Part shown: positions 59,413 through 64,000 of the stretch, in pieces
How the letters are laid out: the number at the start of each line of letters is the position of its first letter
How positions within the stretch are numbered: the stretch's first letter is position 1
Made by a program: the position numbers and the translations under genes
Assembly: GCA_946803715.1 (NCBI GenBank)
Contig: CAMPET010000092.1
Coordinates: 55,723 to 119,722, forward strand
DNA from: Beroe ovata
Lineage: Eukaryota; Ctenophora; Nuda; Beroida; Beroidae
Length of the DNA stretch: 64,000 bases
Direction of reading: 5' to 3'
The notes under the pieces: model-generated
Told to the model about the DNA's origin: nothing
Databases searched by the model: none
The model's input: only the letters and a program-made list of their open reading frames with translations

Positions 59413-59538
59413 TGTCAGATTTTATCTGACCTCAGTTTCTCGCGCGCGGCGCGCGCGCCTTCATCGAAGGCCGAAACCTGTTTCGGCCTTCGATGAAGGC
59501 GCGCGTGCGCGAGAAACAGGTCAGGTAACATCTGACAA
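59413..59538. mobile_element. Foldback MITE with 9-10-bp target-site duplication
   Basis: Nearly the whole 126-bp element is an inverted repeat: TGTCAGATTTTATCTGACCT...CTTCATCGAAGGCCGAAAC pairs with the second half around CTG. It is flanked by ACCTAAAAGT on both sides (59,403-59,412 and 59,539-59,548), the 9-10-bp duplication expected of Mutator-like (MULE) elements. A third ACCTAAAAGT at 59,353 weakens this a little. No ORF. Confidence 0.65.
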
Positions 59539-59637
59539 ACCTAAAAGTAAATACTCCGCGCGCGCTGCTCGGCTCCGTGTTTTTTTACAATTACATTACA
59601 TCTGAAATTTCAGATCACAATGCTCAAAGCTCAGCTG

Positions 59638-59772
59638 CATCTTGTCGATCGATGATAGACCCTGTCGAGAATTTCGTTTTGCGCGCGCGTGGCGCAAACT
59701 TATTCTCAGACCGACGCAAGCCGCTTCGAGTTCGCGGCTTGCATCAGCGGTCTAGCATCGCCAGACAAGCTG
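59638..59772. repeat. CGCG-rich dispersed repeat, copy 2
   Basis: CTTGTCGATCGATGATAGACCCTGTCGAGAATTTCGTTTTGCGCGCGCG, then CGCAAACTTATTCTCAGAC and GCTTGCATCAGCGGTCTAGCATCGCCAGACAA, in the same order as at 31,690-31,825. An extra hairpin, CGCAAGCCGCTTCGAGTTCGCGGCTTGC, is inserted here before the last block. Confidence 0.65.
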
Positions 59773-60308
59773 CATCGAAACTATAATATAAGAACTTGAA
59801 ATTAAATGTTCAACTAAGAATTTCAATTTGAAAGTTAGAGTTTACAGTAGACAAAAGACACCCCTGTTAAGAATTTGAATTTGATGCTTGCTTTACTCTA
59901 GCTCTAGCTCATACTCATAGTCATACTCATAGTAATACTGAAGAGTTTGACAAACTTTGTCAAACTCATTTGTCAAACATTTGTCACAAAGGAATTGAGG
60001 AAATGAATAAACTTTGTCACCGCCAGTTTTGTCAAATTCAATAATCACACTAGCTCATAGTTATACAACATCTCCTAGTAGTAGTTGTGATGGAGTACTG
60101 TGTAGGCACCCGTTGTCAAACACAAGGAACATTTTAATCCAACGCGACTTTGATCAAGACAGAGTGGTTAAGTGCCTAGCCTTGCGAACACGGCGGATAT
60201 CCTTGCTGTACAGCATGTTAACCACTCTGTCACAGAATTTGATAGCCTAATCACATTTCAGTTCGGGTTCCGCCATTCAATCAGAAGTGTCAAGTTCTTT
60301 AATCTGCG

Positions 60309-63300
60309 TCATTCCTTGTGATTCAAGAAGTCCTGGGCACGCTTGTGACGCTGCTTGAGCCTCCTTAATCTCATCTTATCCTGCAATTATGAAAGGTACA
60401 GAACTTTTCTTGTAAAGAAAAATCCACTAGGAGTAGGTAACTCTTGTTCTACAATAAGGTGACATCAAAAAATCATGTAATGGGCCTGAGGTTTTCTAAA
60501 AATCAAAATGAGTCAGAAAGTTTAGATTTTATAATATCGTTCGAATTGTACCTGCAGATCAAGCCCTGCCCGGAGATTTTCTAGCTCCGACTGTTTCTCC
60601 CTTAATTTCACTCCCGTTACGATGTTATCATATGATTCAGGCTCCAGCTCATCCTGAAATTCATATTCATCAAAACACTATAGATTAAGATAGTACATCA
60701 AACATTTAACACAAGCATCAAACACATTTCACATCATTTCACAGCGGCTAAAAACTAGCTGTGGCTGAACTTTAGCCACTGCTAAAGCGCCACACAGTTA
60801 CTCATAGTTAGATTAAGATGATCGCGGTCAACGCAAACTTACGATTGATAATTCTTCTCCGCACAAAGTACTCGCGTCCTCCTCACTCTTCCCATTATCC
60901 TCTTCCCCGTCAGAATCAGGGAGTTCCTCGTCGTACTCCTGAGTACAAATTGAGTTTAACTGAGTGTAATATGTAGAGTGCACAGAGTGCAGAGCGTACA
61001 AGTTGACTGTTGAGTGTAACTGAATGTAACATGTTGATGTACTTGTAGAGTGTAATCATGAGTACAAATTGAGTGTAACATGTAGAGCCCAATCATCCAT
61101 AAACACGACACGAGTGCGGCTGAGTGTAACTGCATGTCGAGTGCGATTAAGAGTAACAGGAAAAGTGTAACATGTTGCGTCAGTACAGCTGCAGATGGTG
61201 TGAATTGGCGTGGCATATGGGTAAGAAGATGGTCTTAGAACTGTACTTACCATCAACCATTCTCTAATCATTTTCCTTCTTTCTTTCCTCAGCATTATGC
61301 TTGCCTCAATAACGACGTCTTTCAGAGTTTTAATCGAACTTTTCCACTCCTAAAACAATAGTTATTATCGAGTATAGATTTAGAATCCCCATGATACACT
61401 ATACTCACATGTCGAACAATTTCAATGTTTCCCTTGATTAGCATATTACCTGACTAGCGTCTAGCATATATCACCTGCATACAGCGTTTACCTTGACGTT
61501 GAGTTTTTCAAATACAAATTGCTCCAACTGTCTTGAATCCTTTTGAACTCCCAGTAAAATGTCCAAACCTTCAGAAACACCGTCATCCGTAGCATACATC
61601 TGCGTGATGATGAATGATTGATGAGCTTCTACCATTTAGAATTAATTATAAGCCGAGCAGAACACCACAATATGAACCGTGAACAACATGAATAGAAAGT
61701 GGCTGTAGCTCGACTCACTGCAACAATGTGTAGCTCTCTACAATTATACCTGAGGTATGCGTTGCAGGAACTCTGACAGCCTGGCCACAACACTTCCGGT
61801 CATGTCAGCTCGGGAGTCTCCCAATTCCTCTATTTTACCGGATATACTCTGCAGTTCCTGGCGAAATCATGCCATGTTTCAATATTCGCATACAAATCTG
61901 CCGCGTGCCCGTGATCTGTTTACTGTGTAGTGTGATGTGTGTCGTAGAGTCTACAACAGTAGACACATCACAGCAAGCAGATCAATGTAAACACTACTGT
62001 AGACACTTCTGTTGTTCTTGTAGTGTCCAACCCACTATACAAATGATGATGGTTATGTATTTCGTCAGGTAGTAATCAGCCTAGCGGCGCATGCACGGCC
62101 TAAAATGATAGAAAGCTGGATCCTTCCTCAAATTCAAAGGGACCGGGCGACTTTTGGTTATCAGTTATATGACCTATAGCTATTAACGGCCGCGATTCAC
62201 CATCTTGTGCTTCGCATAGTTTCAACAACATCGATTCAGTTACATACTCTCAGTACTCACAGAGGTTATTCTAACGACGTAACAGCGCGTCTGCTTCGTG
62301 AGAAGGAGTTTACGACTACTCTCAGTTTCAAGTTCCTTCTTCAACGAACTCCACGTTCGCACAGCTTTTAGCACTAGCTCGCTAACTTTCTGCGAAACAC
62401 AGGAATACAAGAACAAAGAATAGGTATAATATCCAGCGGTGACACTATTATATAGTGCGTTAACAGATTTCAGAGTTTTGAGCAAAAGCATTTTAGAAGG
62501 TTAATATAGCTTGCGTGAGTCGAAAATTTACCTGAACTTCTGTCCACAAAGAGCATTGCTCCTCAAAGGATTGTTCTTGTCTCTTTACAGCGTCCTGTGC
62601 GTCCCTTAATCGCACTTCTAGTATATTCTCAGTATTACAATCACTGAACAAAGCCTGAAATGATAGGATGATCTGCATTAAAGGGTATCAAACGCCATGA
62701 TCAACATATGCTTTCATGCTGTTATGATAGATCAAGATTCATGGACTGTATGATGTGATTGTTATTTGATAGGTACTGATTGTTTTTTGATTTTGAAAAA
62801 AGAAGCATAGAATGGAGTCCGAGTGGAATCAATACTTGCTAATTACTTGCTAAATACTTGCTAAATACTTGCTAAATATAATACAACATAGCAGCATAAC
62901 ACCGTTGACTCAACAGCAGTGTAAGCATTAACAGTCAATTTCTCATGACTCCTGATCCATGCAGATATCATGGATCTCTCGTTTTTGGGTAAGTGCTCAA
63001 CCCCAGCACCCCAAGGACGGAGCACCCCTGCACTTCCCCATCCCGTGCCTTTATAATTATACTAATGATACATGTCCGTACATGATAACACATGTCCGTA
63101 CATGATAAGCTGCACTGCTAGCTATGAGGCGAGAGAGAGTTGGAAACTCACGTTGAGAAGTAAGTGGAACTCCTCGGCTAGAATGTTGTAATCGAACAAA
63201 TCGGCAGTTCCACTTCTTATGTACTTCAACAGAGCGTCATATTCTCTCTGATCAGATGCCAGGAGCAGGTAGTCTGTCTGGGATGAAATTAACATCTCAG

Positions 63301-63926
63301 TTTCATATAGTGTCTCATTGTTGATGTGTTAACTATCAATCATGCTGTCGATTGATGGTTAGCATATCAACACTGTCAGAACGTCATACTGTGACTGGAA
63401 CAAAAGAGATCTGTGCTATATTCAGAATGAATTTGTCACCAAATAAAACATGGATATACCTCCATCTCAAGAAGTGGAGCGTTTGCTTCGGTACCATCCC
63501 ATTCGTCAATTTGCAGAGAATCACTGGATAGAAATAGTTCCATATCGTAACAAAAGACAAGAATCTAAACGTAATCGATATCGAAATAAAATAATAATTT
63601 TGCTAATGAAACTTGACAAAGAGTCACTAGATTCATGGAGAAGATAATTTTGGTTTCTTGTTCGACTTTTCACTTATGATAGTATCATGCAGCGGAAATT
63701 TTGCATTTCACATTTTTTAAGTACCAACATGAACATCGGTAAAAAGTCACACCAGCTCGAGTTAGGAAAGAATAACTTACGACGAAGATTTACATCCTTC
63801 AATCCTTTCCACTCTTTCTCGTATAGAGAGCTCCAGGTCACCTGCTCTAACAATGGAATCCTTGACTCGTCTCAGCAATCTTGCTCCATCCAAAGCCTCG
63901 ATTTGCTTCTCCAGCACAATGAATCT
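60309..63926 (-). CDS. Unrecognised coiled-coil protein, 3' part (gene runs off the right edge)
   Basis: Eleven exons on the minus strand: 63,926-63,781; 63,523-63,460; 63,277-63,152; 62,654-62,532; 62,389-62,261; 61,857-61,750; 61,599-61,492; 61,349-61,251; 60,938-60,843; 60,653-60,552; 60,380-60,309 (TGA). The 1,173 nt join in frame to 390 residues. Nearly all exons are phase 0 and 64-146 nt long. The protein is mostly charged helix with heptad-like spacing (LEKQIEALDGARLLRRVKDS; EVRLRDAQDAVKRQEQSFEE), with an acidic insert (DEELPDSDGEEDNGKSEED) and a basic C-terminal end (KMRLRRLKQRHKRAQDF). No enzyme motif or membrane segment. It could be a structural, spindle or ciliary coiled-coil protein; I cannot name the family. 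The N-terminal part lies beyond 64,000. Confidence 0.7.
60945..61185. repeat. Degenerate GAGTGTAAC(A)TG repeat
   Basis: About a dozen loose copies of GAGTGTAAC, GAGTACAAATTGAGT and TAACATGT motifs inside an intron of the coiled-coil gene. Confidence 0.7.
62834..62880. repeat. ACTTGCTAAAT tandem repeat
   Basis: Four head-to-tail copies of an 11-bp unit in an intron of the coiled-coil gene. Confidence 0.85.
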
Positions 63927-64000
63927 CTGAGAAGTGGGTAATTTTCACGAGTCAACATAAAATCGATTCAATTTGTGGAAAAAACTGCCGGCCGCCACTC

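Larger units (their letters stand above)
58929..60308. other. Intergenic between the convergent 3' ends of MSH6 and the coiled-coil gene
   Basis: Holds the foldback MITE (59,413-59,538), copy 2 of the CGCG-rich repeat (59,638-59,772) and a loose TTTGTCAAAC repeat at about 59,940-60,040. ATTAAA at 59,194-59,199 (+) and 60,133-60,138 (-) are possible poly(A) signals for the two genes. No further gene is seen. Confidence 0.55.

Noticed and set aside
59276-59786. Plus-strand ORFs through the CGCG-rich repeats
   Set aside because: Arg/Ala-rich translation of hairpin and repeat DNA without gene structure.

Overview
This is animal nuclear DNA. All clear genes are split by GT-AG introns of about 100 bp to 8 kb. 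The sequence is AT-rich, with many (CA)n tracts, minisatellites and small inverted-repeat elements, and the proteins are metazoan (an AUTS2-family protein, a PWWP-containing MSH6, class A GPCRs). Gene density is high and several N-flanked segments look like two alleles of a very heterozygous animal, which suggests a marine or other aquatic invertebrate. The phylum cannot be fixed from the window.

Layout. (1) 1-3.5 kb, minus strand: the start of one U1-type zinc-finger gene at the left edge and most of a paralogous zinc-finger/RGG gene. (2) 5-9.9 kb, plus strand: an unrecognised proline-rich gene, in two blocks. (3) 11.6-30.5 kb, minus strand: an AUTS2-family gene whose 14 exons join in frame to 753 residues. 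(4) 32.5-58.9 kb, plus strand: MSH6, the mismatch-recognition subunit of MutS-alpha, in 24 exons that join in frame to 1,273 residues. It starts head-to-head with the AUTS2 gene, about 2 kb away. (5) 60.3 kb to the right edge, minus strand: the 3' part of an unrecognised coiled-coil gene.

The MSH6 introns act as a host locus. Intron 9 holds a two-exon class A GPCR (+) and an antisense ORF of 172 codons (-). Intron 10 holds a small cysteine-rich single-pass membrane protein (-). Intron 19 holds a 424-residue class A GPCR (+). These nested genes share no obvious function with mismatch repair; two receptors in one host gene suggests repeated insertion of receptor genes.

Assembly quality matters here. 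MSH6 exons 10 and 13 (plus part of 14) each occur twice, and in each case a single N or an N-run marks the junction. A tandem copy near 17.6 kb and a perfect 625-bp palindrome near 4.2 kb also abut single Ns. I read these as allelic or chimeric contig joins rather than biology, though mutually exclusive exons cannot be formally excluded. Mobile DNA is mostly short: a Tc1/mariner-type MITE, a foldback MITE, a Penelope-like retroelement fragment and a CGCG-rich repeat present at both ends of the MSH6 locus.
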